Assembly (NCBI RefSeq): GCF_000744655.1
Contig: NZ_JQMJ01000004.1
Location: 4,712,001-4,776,000, forward strand
Reading direction: 5' to 3'
DNA length: 64,000 nt
Source: Streptacidiphilus rugosus AM-16
GTDB taxonomy: Bacteria > Actinomycetota > Actinomycetes > Streptomycetales > Streptomycetaceae
The position numbers were made by a program, and so were the translations under genes. Position 1 is the stretch's first letter. The number at the start of each line of letters is the position of its first letter. The notes under the pieces are model-generated. The model made no database searches, was not told the origin of the DNA, and was given only the letters and a program-made list of their open reading frames with translations. Below are positions 16,471-25,509 of this stretch, one piece after another.

Positions 16471-19400
16471 TGCGGCTGCACCGGCTCACGGTCTCGGCGT
16501 TCGGCCCCTTCGCCGGTCAGGAGGTCGTCGACTTCGACGCCCTGGCGGCCGGCGGGCTCTTCCTTCTCTCCGGCCCGACAGGCGCGGGCAAGACGAGCGT
16601 CCTGGACGCGGTCTGCTTCGCCCTGTACGGCTCGGTGCCCGGCAGCCGCGGGCGCGCCCGCAGTCTGCGCAGCGACCACGCGGACGCGCAGCGGCTCACC
16701 GAGGTCGAGCTCGAGCTCACCCTCGGCGGCCGCCGGCTGCTGGTCGTGCGCCGCCCCGAGCAGCGCCGCCCCAAGCGGCGCGGCGAGGGCAGCACGCTGG
16801 AGAAGGCACAGACGCTGCTCAGCGAGTGGTCGCCGGAGCTCGGCGAGTGGCGGGCGCGCAGCGGCTCGCACCAGGAGATCGGCGCGGAGCTGCACGAGCT
16901 GATCGGCATGAGCCGGGACCAGTTCACCCAGGTCGTGCTGCTCCCTCAGGGCGATTTCGCGCGCTTCCTGCAGGCGGGAGCGCAGGAGCGGCGCGAGCTG
17001 CTGGGCCAGCTCTTCGACACCCGGCGCTTCGGCGAGGTGGAGTCCTGGCTGACGGAGCATCGGCAGCGCTGCGAGAAGGAGGCCCAGGCGGTCCAGGGCG
17101 ACATCGGCGCCTGGGTCGAGCGCCTGCGCGAGGCGGCCGGCGAGGAGCGGCCCGGCGCGCCGCGCAGCGCCGCCGAGGCGCTCGGCGCGCTCCGCGCGGG
17201 CCAAGCCCGTGCGGGCGTCGCGGAACGCGTGTCCGCCGGCCCGGCCCTGCCCCCGGCAGGCTCCTCCGGCGTCGGCGTCGCCGCAGGCAGCGACGCGGGG
17301 GCCGACGCTGCCGCTTCCGCCGCGCCGCAGGACGGCGCGTCGGCACTCGTCTGGGCCGCGACGCTGCGGGAGCGCGCGGAGCTGCGCCGCGAGGTCGCCG
17401 GGGTCCGCGTCGCGCTGGCCGACGCGCGGCACGCGGCGGCTGCCGAGCAGGCGCGCGCGGTCGCGGCCGTCTTCGAACGGCAGCAGCGCCACCGCCGCGC
17501 CGTCGACGCCGACGCGGCGCTCTCCGCCCGGCTGCCCGAGCACGGCGAGCGCGAGCGCAGGCTCGGCCGCGCGGAGCGCGCGGCCTCGGTCGCGCCGCTG
17601 CTGCGGCAGCTGACGGAGGCACAGCAGGCCCACGCCCGGGCGCGGATCGCGGCCGAACGCGCCGTCTCCGCCCTGCCCGACCACCGCGACGACCACGGCC
17701 AGGTGGCCGCTGCCGACCTCCCCACCGCCGACCTCCGTGCCGCCGACCTCCGCGCCGCCGAGCGCGAGGTGCTCGGTCGGGTCGGCGAGCTGCGGGCGCT
17801 GCTCGACGCGGAACAGCGCTTCGACGCCGTCCGGCGCGAGCAGGCCCAGCAGGAGCGGCAGCGGGCCGCCGCCGAGGAGGAGCGGGACGAGGCCGCCGCC
17901 TGGCTGGAGCGCGAAGGGCCGGAGCTGCGGGGCCGGGCGCAGCAGGCCGCCGAGGCCGCGCGGGGTGCGGCCGCGCAGCGGGAGTCCCTCGCCGAGCGGC
18001 TGCGCGCCGCCGAGGAGCGCGGCGCCGCCGCACAGCGCCGGGACGCCCTCGAGGCCAGGCTCAACGCCGCACGCCAGGAGCACCTGACGCTGCGCACCCG
18101 GGCGGCCGAGGCCAGGGAGAGCCTGCTGGAACTGCAGCAGCGCCGGATCGAGGGGATGGCCGCCGAGCTCGCCGCCCGGTTGCGGCAGGGTGCGCCCTGC
18201 TCAGTCTGCGGCGCGACCGAGCACCCGCGCCCCGCCCAGGCCGCCCCCGACCAGGTCACGCCGGACGCCGAACGCGCCGCCGAGGCGCGCTGTCGCGAGG
18301 CGGACCGCCGGGCCAGGACGGCGGAGGCGGAGCTGGAGCCGCTGGCCGGCGCCTACGCCGCGGCGGCGGCCCTGGCGGGCAGTCAGGCCCTGGCCGAGCT
18401 GCGCCACGAGGCGGAACGCCTGCGCACCGCCCACGCGGAGGCCGAGCAGGCCGAGGCGGCGGGCGTCACCGCCGTCCGCCGGCTGGACCAGCTGGAGCGC
18501 GAGCACGAACGGCGCAGTGCCGTCGCCGCCGACGCGCGGATGCGGGCGGGCGCGTGCGAGGAGGCGCTGACGCGTCTGGCCGCCGAGGGCGAGGCGCTGG
18601 ACACCCGGCTCGCCGCGGCCCGCGCCGGAGCGGTCTCGGTGGCGGCGCGCCTCGCCGTGCTGGCGGAGCGGGCCGCGGCGCTGGGTCGCGCGGCGGACGC
18701 CGTCCTCGCGGAGCAGAGCGCCCACGAGGCCGAGACGACGGCCCGCGCGCTCGCGGAGCGCGAGTGCTCCCTGGCCGGCTTCACGGACCCGGCCGACGCG
18801 GTGTCGGCCGCGCTGCCGTCGGCCGACGCGCGGCACCTGCGCGAGGCGGTGGAGCAGTACGTCCTGGCCCGCGACCGTGCCCGCGCGCAGGTCGAGGACG
18901 CGGAGCTGGCCGCCGCGGCCGCGCTGCCGCCGGTCGACCCTTCCGCCGCCGACGCCGCGGAGGCGGCCGCCGAACGGCTGCGGCTGGCCGCGCACTCGGC
19001 CCACGACTCCGCCTCGCGCCGGGTCGCCGACCTGGCCCGGCTCGGCGAACGCCTTGCCGCGGACGTCCGCCGCCTCCGTCCGTTCGCGGAGCGGCTGGCC
19101 ACCGCGACGGAGCTGTCCCAGCTCGTGGCGGGCACCAGCCGCAGCAACGAGCTGCGGATGTCGTTGGAGAACTACGTGCTCGCGGCCCGGCTGGAGCAGG
19201 TCGCCGCCTCGGCGGGACTGCGGCTCGCGGCGATGTCCCACGGCCGCTACACCCTGGAGCACAGCGACGCCCGGGCCCGCGGCAACGCCCGCTCCGGCCT
19301 CGGCCTGCAGGTCCTCGACGCCTGGACGGGCCAGTACCGCGACACGGCGACCCTCTCCGGCGGCGAGAGCTTCTTCGCCTCGCTGGCCCTCGCGCTGGGC

Positions 19401-19643
19401 CTGGCGGACGTGGTGACCGACGAGGCCGGCGGCATGCCGCTGGACACCCTCTTCGTCGACGAGGGATTCGGCTCCCTCGACGCGGACGCGCTGGAGGAGG
19501 TGATGACGGTGCTGGACGCGCTCCGCGAACGCGACCGGGCCGTCGGCATCGTCAGCCATGTCGCGGAGCTGCGCGACCGGGTCCCGAACCAGCTCCAGGT
19601 CCGCAAGGGCCGGTCGGGCTCCAGACTCAGCCAGACCCACTGA
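16470..19643 (+). CDS. sbcC: Exonuclease subunit SbcC (Rad50-like SMC ATPase)
   Basis: A 1057-residue SMC-type ATPase partner of SbcD. The Walker A GPTGAGKTSVLDAVCFALYG lies near residue 32, the Q-loop region at DQFTQVVLLPQGDFARFLQAG. Long Ala/Arg/Glu-rich coiled coils flank the zinc hook CSVCGATEHPRP (around residue 575). The C-terminal lobe has signature TLSGGESFFASLALALGLADVV and Walker B DTLFVDEGFGSLD. The Q-loop, signature and Walker B are all intact. A low-complexity insert of Ala/Ser/Gly near residues 235-290 interrupts the first coil and is unusual in length. The ATG shares bases with the sbcD stop. Confidence 0.96.
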   Translation: MRLHRLTVSAFGPFAGQEVVDFDALAAGGLFLLSGPTGAGKTSVLDAVCFALYGSVPGSRGRARSLRSDHADAQRLTEVELELTLGGRRLLVVRRPEQRRPKRRGEGSTLEKAQTLLSEWSPELGEWRARSGSHQEIGAELHELIGMSRDQFTQVVLLPQGDFARFLQAGAQERRELLGQLFDTRRFGEVESWLTEHRQRCEKEAQAVQGDIGAWVERLREAAGEERPGAPRSAAEALGALRAGQARAGVAERVSAGPALPPAGSSGVGVAAGSDAGADAAASAAPQDGASALVWAATLRERAELRREVAGVRVALADARHAAAAEQARAVAAVFERQQRHRRAVDADAALSARLPEHGERERRLGRAERAASVAPLLRQLTEAQQAHARARIAAERAVSALPDHRDDHGQVAAADLPTADLRAADLRAAEREVLGRVGELRALLDAEQRFDAVRREQAQQERQRAAAEEERDEAAAWLEREGPELRGRAQQAAEAARGAAAQRESLAERLRAAEERGAAAQRRDALEARLNAARQEHLTLRTRAAEARESLLELQQRRIEGMAAELAARLRQGAPCSVCGATEHPRPAQAAPDQVTPDAERAAEARCREADRRARTAEAELEPLAGAYAAAAALAGSQALAELRHEAERLRTAHAEAEQAEAAGVTAVRRLDQLEREHERRSAVAADARMRAGACEEALTRLAAEGEALDTRLAAARAGAVSVAARLAVLAERAAALGRAADAVLAEQSAHEAETTARALAERECSLAGFTDPADAVSAALPSADARHLREAVEQYVLARDRARAQVEDAELAAAAALPPVDPSAADAAEAAAERLRLAAHSAHDSASRRVADLARLGERLAADVRRLRPFAERLATATELSQLVAGTSRSNELRMSLENYVLAARLEQVAASAGLRLAAMSHGRYTLEHSDARARGNARSGLGLQVLDAWTGQYRDTATLSGGESFFASLALALGLADVVTDEAGGMPLDTLFVDEGFGSLDADALEEVMTVLDALRERDRAVGIVSHVAELRDRVPNQLQVRKGRSGSRLSQTH

Positions 19644-19649
19644 GCCGGG

Positions 19650-20570
19650 TCACCGCCGCCCGTCGTAGGGGCGCGAGCGGCCGCGTACCGTCAGGTGGAT
19701 CGCGTAGAGCGAGGTCGACGCGGTGATGAAGAGGCGGTCCCGCTTGGGGCCGCCGAAGGTCACGTGCGAGGTGGACTCCGGGGTCAGCACCCGGCCCAGC
19801 AGCGTGCCGTCCGGGTCGTAGCAGCGCACACCCGCGCCCGCCGAGAGCCAGATCCTGCCCTCGGTGTCGAGGTCGAGGCTGTCGAAGTGCACGCCGGGCG
19901 CGCCGTCCGCCGCGGCGAAGACCTCACGCGGGCCGAGCGAGCCGTCGTCCTTGACGTCGAAGACGAGCAGGTGGTTGGCGGCGGAGTCGGCGACGTAGAG
20001 CCGGCTGCCGTCCGGTGCGAAGCCGATGCCGGTGGGCTGGGTGAAGCCGTCCGCCATCACCTCGCAGTCGCCCGAACTCGGGTCGAGCCGGTAGAGGTTG
20101 CGCTCACCGAGCTCGCTCTCGGCGCGGACGCCCTCGTAGTCGCTCTTGATCCCGTACGTCGGGTCGGTGAACCAGATCGCGCCGTCGTCGGCGATCACCA
20201 GGTCGTTCGGGCTGTTGAGCCGCCGACCGCGGTAGCGCTCGACCAGCACGGTGACCGAGCCGTCGTGCTCGGTGCGGGTGATCCGGCGCGCGCCCTGCTC
20301 GCAGCTGACGAGCCGCCCGTCGGCGTCCAGGGCATGGCCGTTGGGGTGGCCCGCCGGGGAGCGGAAGACGCCGACGGCCCCGGTGGTCTCGTCCCAGCGC
20401 AGGATCCGGTCGTTGGGTATGTCGCTCCACAGCAGGTAGCGCCCGGCTGGGACGTAGACCGGGCCCTCGGCCCAGCGGGATCCCTCGTGGAGCTGTTCGA
20501 GCCTCATGTCGCCTCCGAAGCGGAAGCGCGGGTCGAGCACCTCGTACGGCCGGGGGTAGAGCGGTTCCAT
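19650..20570 (-). CDS. SMP-30/gluconolactonase-family protein
   Basis: A 306-residue six-bladed beta-propeller of the SMP-30/gluconolactonase/LRE-like family. These use a divalent metal to hydrolyse lactones. Recognisable parts are EGPVYVPAGRYLLWSDI (metal-ligand Glu), HPNGHALDADGRLVSCEQG, NSPNDLVIADDGAIWFTDPT (metal-ligand Asn/Asp) and FAPDGSRLYVADSA. The ATG at 20570 is preceded by GGAGG at good distance; an in-frame start 27 codons upstream would run through the operator region. It is divergent from an Lrp/AsnC gene and converges with sbcC, leaving only 6 bp between stops. Confidence 0.9.
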   Translation of the reverse strand: MEPLYPRPYEVLDPRFRFGGDMRLEQLHEGSRWAEGPVYVPAGRYLLWSDIPNDRILRWDETTGAVGVFRSPAGHPNGHALDADGRLVSCEQGARRITRTEHDGSVTVLVERYRGRRLNSPNDLVIADDGAIWFTDPTYGIKSDYEGVRAESELGERNLYRLDPSSGDCEVMADGFTQPTGIGFAPDGSRLYVADSAANHLLVFDVKDDGSLGPREVFAAADGAPGVHFDSLDLDTEGRIWLSAGAGVRCYDPDGTLLGRVLTPESTSHVTFGGPKRDRLFITASTSLYAIHLTVRGRSRPYDGRR

Positions 20571-20597
20571 GACGGCGGACCTCCAGGCGAGACCGAA

Positions 20598-20640
20598 CAG
20601 CATCTTGTCTATCTCACCAGACACCGAACCAGATATGCTG
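20598..20640. promoter_or_regulatory. Likely Lrp/AsnC operator between divergent genes
   Basis: This AT-rich 40-bp stretch contains TGTCT-N8-AGACA and TATCT-N16-AGATA inverted repeats, overlapping each other. It lies between the gluconolactonase-like gene and the Lrp-type regulator. Lrp proteins usually bind such loose, repeated dyads in their own divergent promoter. Confidence 0.4.
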
Positions 20641-20680
20641 ATCATGCGCAACAGTCGAACAGCGAAAGGTCCTGGCTCCT

Positions 20681-21148
20681 ATGGACGACATCGACCGCGG
20701 ACTGCTGGCGCTCCTCGTCGAGGACGCCACGCAGTCCTACGCGGCCCTGGGCAAGGCCGTCGGCCTGTCCGCCCCCGCGGCCCACGAGCGGGTCCGCAAG
20801 CTGCGCGAACGCGGCGTGATCCGGCGCACCACGATCGAGGTCGACCCGGCCGCGCTCGGCCTCGGCGTGCTGGCGCACGTCCTGGTCGACTCCCACGCCT
20901 GGATGGGCGATCCGCCCACCAAGGAGGCCCTGCTGGCGCTCCCCGCCGTCGAGGAGGCGCACGTCGTCGCCGGGCCGGCCTCACTGCTGCTCAAGGTCCG
21001 CACCGCCCGCACCGAGGAACTGCAGGCCGTGCTGCGGCAGATCCACGCCATCGCCGGGGTCAGCAGCACCTCGACCGTCGTCGTGCTGGAGACCTTCTTC
21101 GACCGCCCGCCCCGCCCGGCGCCGCCGACCGACGCGGACGCCCGCTGA
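20681..21148 (+). CDS. Lrp/AsnC-family transcriptional regulator
   Basis: A 155-residue regulator. The helix-turn-helix covers residues 1-50 (MDDIDRGLLALLVEDATQSY, then GLSAPAAHERVRKLRERGVI). The RAM ligand-binding domain follows, with VDPAALGLGVLAHVLVD, ALPAVEEAHVVAGPASLLLK and the C-terminal TSTVVVLETFFDR, whose pattern is standard for the family. It should bind a small effector, typically an amino acid, and form octamers. Its likely targets are itself and the divergent gluconolactonase-like gene, possibly also the glycosidase gene 43 bp downstream. GAAAGG precedes the ATG. Confidence 0.94.
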   Translation: MDDIDRGLLALLVEDATQSYAALGKAVGLSAPAAHERVRKLRERGVIRRTTIEVDPAALGLGVLAHVLVDSHAWMGDPPTKEALLALPAVEEAHVVAGPASLLLKVRTARTEELQAVLRQIHAIAGVSSTSTVVVLETFFDRPPRPAPPTDADAR

Positions 21149-21191
21149 GGGGGGATTACGCCCGAGGGCGGCGTGGGGCAAGGTGGAGCGC

Positions 21192-22832
21192 GTGACCAGT
21201 ACCGATGAGACAACTCCGTGGTGGCGCAGTGCCGTCATCTACCAGGTCTACCCTCGCAGCTTCGCCGACGGGAACGGGGACGGGACCGGCGACATCGCCG
21301 GTCTCAGGGCGCGGCTCGGGCATCTCGCCGGACTCGGTGTCGACGCGCTGTGGCTGTCGCCGTGGTACGTCTCGCCGCTCGCGGACGGCGGCTACGACGT
21401 CGCCGACTACCGCGACGTCGACCCCGCCTTCGGCACCCTGGAGGAGGCGGCCGCACTGATCTCGGAGGCGCACGCGCTCGGGCTCAGGGTGGTCGTCGAC
21501 CTGGTGCCCAACCACTGCTCCGAGCAGCACCCGTGGTTCCAGGCGGCGCTGACCGCGGGCTCCGGCGCGCCGGAGCGCGAGCTGTTCCACTTCCGCACCG
21601 GTCGCGGCGAGCAGGGCGAACTCCCGCCGAACGACTGGCAGTCGCACTTCGGCGGGCCCGCCTGGCACCGGACCGCCGACGGCGCCTGGTACCTGCACAT
21701 GTTCGCGCCCGAGCAGCCCGACTGGAACTGGGAACACCCCGAGGTGCGCGCCGAGTTCCTCTCGGTGCTGCGGTTCTGGCTGGACCTGGGCGTGGACGGC
21801 TTCCGGATCGACGTGACGGACCACCTGGTCAAGGAGGACGGCCTGCCCGACACGGCCGGCCACCACCACCGGCCGCATCCGTGGCGCGACCAGGAGGGCG
21901 TGCACGAGATCTACCGCTCCTGGCGGGCGCTGCTGGACGGCTACCCAGGGGAGCGCGCCTTCGTCGCGGAGCTGTGGGAGGAGGACCCGCAGCGCTTCGC
22001 CCGCTACCTGCGCGCCGACGAACTGCACACCGCCTTCAACTTCCCGCTGCTGCGCTCCGCCTGGGACGCGGCCGAGCTCCGCTCGGTCATCGACGCGACG
22101 CTCGCCGCGCACGCGCTGGTGGGCGCCCCGGCGACCTGGGTGCTGTCCAACCACGACACCACCCGGCACGTCACCCGCTACGGCCGTCCCGACACCTCCT
22201 ACGGCTTCGACCGCTCGGCCAGACACGGCCTACCGGTCGACCTGGCCCTGGGCACCCGCCGCGCCCGCGCCGCCGCCCTGCTGACCCTGGCGCTACCTGG
22301 CGGCGCGTACGTCTACCAGGGCGACGAGCTGGGCCTGTGGGAGGTCGAGGACATCCCCGACCACCTGCGCCAGGACCCGACCTGGCTGCGCAGCGGCGGC
22401 GTGGACCGGGGCCGGGACGGCTGCCGGGTCCCGCTGCCCTGGGACGGGGTCGAGCAGCCGTTCGGCTTCAGCCCCGACGGCGCCTCGGCGGCGCCCTGGC
22501 TGGACGTGCAGCCGGACGCCTGGCGGGCCCTCAGCGTCGCCGCGCAGGAGGGGGACCCGGCCTCGCACCTGGAGTTCTACCGGACCGCGCTGCGGATCCG
22601 CCGCGAGCAGGCCGGGCTCGGCGACGGGCCGATGACCTGGGTGGACGCCGACAAGGACCCCGCCGTCCTGGACTTCGCCCGACCGGGCGGCTTCCGCTGC
22701 CTGGTGAACCTGAGCGGCACGGCCGTCCCGCTGCCGCCGCACGACGCGCTGCTGCTGACCAGTGAGCCGCTGTCGGACGGGCTGCTGCCCGCCGACGCGG
22801 CCGCCTGGCTGCGGACCGCCGGGGAGGCGTAG
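21192..22832 (+). CDS. GH13 alpha-glucosidase (oligo-1,6-/alpha-glucosidase type)
   Basis: A 546-residue cytoplasmic glycoside hydrolase family 13 enzyme, cleaving alpha-glucosidic bonds of short oligosaccharides. No signal peptide is present. The four conserved regions are clear: DLVPNHCSEQH (I), DGFRIDVTDHL with the nucleophile Asp (II), FVAELWEED with the acid/base Glu (III) and LSNHDTTRH (IV). The N-terminus WWRSAVIYQVYPRSFADGNG is typical of trehalose synthase/alpha-glucosidase-like members. I favour the GTG at 21192 (GTGGAG just upstream) over the GTG at 21183. It follows the Lrp gene closely and ends at a strong terminator. Specificity cannot be fixed from sequence. Confidence 0.93.
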   Translation: MTSTDETTPWWRSAVIYQVYPRSFADGNGDGTGDIAGLRARLGHLAGLGVDALWLSPWYVSPLADGGYDVADYRDVDPAFGTLEEAAALISEAHALGLRVVVDLVPNHCSEQHPWFQAALTAGSGAPERELFHFRTGRGEQGELPPNDWQSHFGGPAWHRTADGAWYLHMFAPEQPDWNWEHPEVRAEFLSVLRFWLDLGVDGFRIDVTDHLVKEDGLPDTAGHHHRPHPWRDQEGVHEIYRSWRALLDGYPGERAFVAELWEEDPQRFARYLRADELHTAFNFPLLRSAWDAAELRSVIDATLAAHALVGAPATWVLSNHDTTRHVTRYGRPDTSYGFDRSARHGLPVDLALGTRRARAAALLTLALPGGAYVYQGDELGLWEVEDIPDHLRQDPTWLRSGGVDRGRDGCRVPLPWDGVEQPFGFSPDGASAAPWLDVQPDAWRALSVAAQEGDPASHLEFYRTALRIRREQAGLGDGPMTWVDADKDPAVLDFARPGGFRCLVNLSGTAVPLPPHDALLLTSEPLSDGLLPADAAAWLRTAGEA

Positions 22833-22861
22833 GCCCGGTTCGGGCACGGCCCGCACGTCAT

Positions 22862-22897
22862 GAGGCCCCTACCGCACGGGGGGACGGGAGGGGCCTC
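22862..22897 (+). terminator. Intrinsic terminator after the glucosidase gene
   Basis: GAGGCCCCT (22862-22870) and AGGGGCCTC (22889-22897) are perfect 9-bp arms, followed by TTCATTCAT. It lies 30 bp after the stop codon. Confidence 0.82.
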
Positions 22898-22919
22898 TTC
22901 ATTCATCCTACGAGCTGTT

Positions 22920-22988
22920 GGACCGTCAACCTGCCGAATCGGCACCAGGAATCAATGAGCCATCGATCGCTGGGAAAGTTGACGGTCC
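22920..22988. repeat. Widely spaced inverted repeat downstream of tex
   Basis: GGACCGTCAAC (22920-22930) and GTTGACGGTCC (22978-22988) are perfect 11-bp arms around 47 bp of moderate-GC sequence. No target-site duplication flanks it. It may be a long-stem terminator for tex, or a small mobile or structural element. Confidence 0.5.
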
Positions 22989-23012
22989 CATCCATCGCCA
23001 CTCGCTACTTGG

Positions 23013-25400
23013 TCAGCCCCGCGCGGCGCAGCGCGTCGGCCATGGCGCTGTTCGCCACACCGCCGCCGTCACGGGGCGCCGGCGTCCGCCGGTCCCCCGC
23101 TGCGGCCGCCCGCCGCCCTGGCTCTGACCGCCCTGGCCGCGCTGCCCCTGCGGCCGGTCCCTGCGCTCACCGCGCTCGCCACGCTCGCCCCGGCCTCCGC
23201 GGTCGCCCCGCTCGCCGCCGCCCGCCTGGGCGTCGTCGTCCAGACGCAGCGTCAGCGAGATGCGCTTGCGCGGGATGTCCACGTCCAGCACCTTCACCCG
23301 GACGATGTCGCCGGACTTGACCACCTCGCGCGGGTCCTTGACGAAGTTCTTCGACAGCGCCGAGACGTGGACCAGGCCGTCCTGGTGCACGCCGATGTCG
23401 ACGAACGCGCCGAACGCGGCCACGTTGGTGACCGTGCCCTCCAGGATCATGCCGGGGGCGAGGTCGCCCAACTTCTCGACGCCCTCCTTGAACTCCGCCG
23501 TGCGGAAGGCCGGCCGCGGGTCGCGGCCCGGCTTCTCCAGCTCGCCGAGGATGTCGGCCACCGTCGGCACGCCGAAGGTGTCGTCGGCGAAGTCGGAGGG
23601 GCGCAGGGTGCGCAGCTTCGCGCCGTCGCCGATCAGCGCCTTGAGCTCGCCGCCGGTGGCCGCCAGGATCCGGCGGACCACCGGGTAGGCCTCGGGGTGC
23701 ACCCCGGAGACGTCCAGCGGGTCGTCGCCGCCGGGGACCCGGAGGAAGCCCGCGCACTGCTCGAACGCCTTGGGGCCGAGCCGCGCCACGTTCTTGAGCT
23801 CCTTGCGGCTGCGGAACGGGCCGTTGGCGTCGCGGTGGGCGACGATGTTGTCGGCCAGACCCGCGCCGATGCCGGAGACCCGGGTCAGCAGCGGCGCGGA
23901 GGCCGTGTTGACGTCGACGCCGACGCCGTTCACGCAGTCCTCGACCACGGCGTCCAGCGAGCGCGACAGCTTCGTCTCCGAGACGTCGTGCTGGTACTGG
24001 CCAACGCCGATCGACTTCGGGTCGATCTTCACCAGCTCTGCCAGCGGGTCCTGCAGCCGGCGCGCGATCGAGACCGCGCCGCGGATGGAGACGTTGAGCT
24101 CCGGCAGCTCCTGCGAGGCGTAGGCGGAGGCCGAGTAGACCGAGGCGCCCGCCTCGGAGACGACCGCCTTGGTGAGCTTCAGCTCCGGGTGGCGCTTGAT
24201 CAGGTCCAGCGCCAGCTTGTCCGTCTCGCGCGAGGCGGTGCCGTTGCCGATCGCGATCAGATCGACCTTGTGCTCGGCGCAGAGCCTGGCCAGCGTCGCG
24301 ATCGACTGGTCCCACTTGTTGGCGGGAACGTGCGGGTGGATCGTGTCGTGCGCGACCACCTTGCCGGTCGCGTCCACGACGGCGACCTTCACGCCGGTGC
24401 GGAAACCGGGGTCCAGGCCGAGCGTCGCGCGGGTGCCGGCCGGGGCGGCGAGCAGCAGGTCGCGCAGGTTCGCGGCGAAGACACGGACCGCCTCGTCCTC
24501 CGCCTCGGTGCGCAGCCGCAGCCGCAGGTCGATGCCCAGGTGCACCAGGATGCGGGTGCGCCAGGCCCAGCGGACGGTGTCCAGCAGCCACCTGTCGGCC
24601 GGGCGGCCGCGCTCGGCGATGTCGAAGCGGTTCGCGATCCTCGCCTCGTAGCCGCCGGGCGCCTCGGCGTCGGCCTCGTCGGCGTAGGGCTCCATGGAGA
24701 GTTCGAGCACGTCCTCCTTCTCGCCGCGCAGCATGGCCAGCACGCGGTGCGAGGGGAGCTTGACGTAGGGCTCGGCGAAGTCGAAGTAGTCGGAGAACTT
24801 GGCGCCGTCCTGCTCCTTGCCCTCACGCACCTTGGCGGCCAGCCGCCCGCGTCCCCACATCCGCTCGCGGAGCTCGCCGATCAGGTCGGCGTCCTCGCCG
24901 AAGCGCTCCACCAGGATCGATCGCGCGCCGTCGAGCGCGGCGGCCGCGTCGGCGACGTTCTCGCCGAGGTAGCCGGCGGCCTCCGCCTGCGGGTCCCGCG
25001 TCGGGTCGGCCAGCAGGGCGTCGGCGAGCGGCTCCAGGCCGTTCTCGCGGGCGATCTGGGCCTTGGTGCGGCGCTTGGGTTTGAACGGGAGGTAGATGTC
25101 CTCCAGCCGGGCCTTGGAGTCGGCGGCGAGGATCTGCGCCTCCAGCGCCTCGTCCAGCTTGCCCTGGCCGCGGATGGACTCCAGGATCGCGGCGCGCCGC
25201 TCCTCCAGCTCACGCAGGTAGCGCAGCCGCTCCTCCAGCGTGCGCAGCTGCGCGTCGTCCAGGGAGCCCGTGGCCTCCTTGCGGTACCGGGCGATGAAGG
25301 GGACGGTCGCCCCTCCGTCGAGCAGCTCCACGGCGGACTGCACCTGTGCGGGACGGACGCCGAGCTCCTCGGCGATGGTCTGCTGAATCGACAGGGTCAC
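23013..25400 (-). CDS. tex: Tex-family RNA-binding transcription accessory protein
   Basis: A 795-residue Tex protein, a nucleic-acid-binding factor acting in transcription and translation control. The order is typical: N-terminal helical region (SIQQTIAEELGVRPAQVQSA), YqgF-like RNase H fold (ATLGLDPGFRTGVKVAVVDA), helix-hairpin-helix domains (NTASAPLLTRVSGIGAGLAD) and an S1 domain (GMILEGTVTNVAAFGAFVDI, GLVHVSALS). The tail is Arg/Gly/Gln-rich. The reading frame then ends in an atypical stretch, WRTAPWPTRCAARG. The usual family ending, NSAMADALRRAGLTK, lies in the neighbouring frame and stops at 23005-23007. A single missing G in the run matching 23094-23098 would explain this, so the 3' end looks frameshifted. 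The start is GTG 25400. Confidence 0.93.
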   Translation of the reverse strand: MTLSIQQTIAEELGVRPAQVQSAVELLDGGATVPFIARYRKEATGSLDDAQLRTLEERLRYLRELEERRAAILESIRGQGKLDEALEAQILAADSKARLEDIYLPFKPKRRTKAQIARENGLEPLADALLADPTRDPQAEAAGYLGENVADAAAALDGARSILVERFGEDADLIGELRERMWGRGRLAAKVREGKEQDGAKFSDYFDFAEPYVKLPSHRVLAMLRGEKEDVLELSMEPYADEADAEAPGGYEARIANRFDIAERGRPADRWLLDTVRWAWRTRILVHLGIDLRLRLRTEAEDEAVRVFAANLRDLLLAAPAGTRATLGLDPGFRTGVKVAVVDATGKVVAHDTIHPHVPANKWDQSIATLARLCAEHKVDLIAIGNGTASRETDKLALDLIKRHPELKLTKAVVSEAGASVYSASAYASQELPELNVSIRGAVSIARRLQDPLAELVKIDPKSIGVGQYQHDVSETKLSRSLDAVVEDCVNGVGVDVNTASAPLLTRVSGIGAGLADNIVAHRDANGPFRSRKELKNVARLGPKAFEQCAGFLRVPGGDDPLDVSGVHPEAYPVVRRILAATGGELKALIGDGAKLRTLRPSDFADDTFGVPTVADILGELEKPGRDPRPAFRTAEFKEGVEKLGDLAPGMILEGTVTNVAAFGAFVDIGVHQDGLVHVSALSKNFVKDPREVVKSGDIVRVKVLDVDIPRKRISLTLRLDDDAQAGGGERGDRGGRGERGERGERRDRPQGQRGQGGQSQGGGRPQRGTGGRRRPVTAAVWRTAPWPTRCAARG

Positions 25401-25509
25401 TCTTGGTTACCGCTCTCTCGCTGGATACGTGCGGGAGCATTCTGTCCCGGCCGGACCGGGGAGGAAAACCACCGCGCGCCCGGGCGGGTCGCGATGACAG
25501 GATTCCGCC

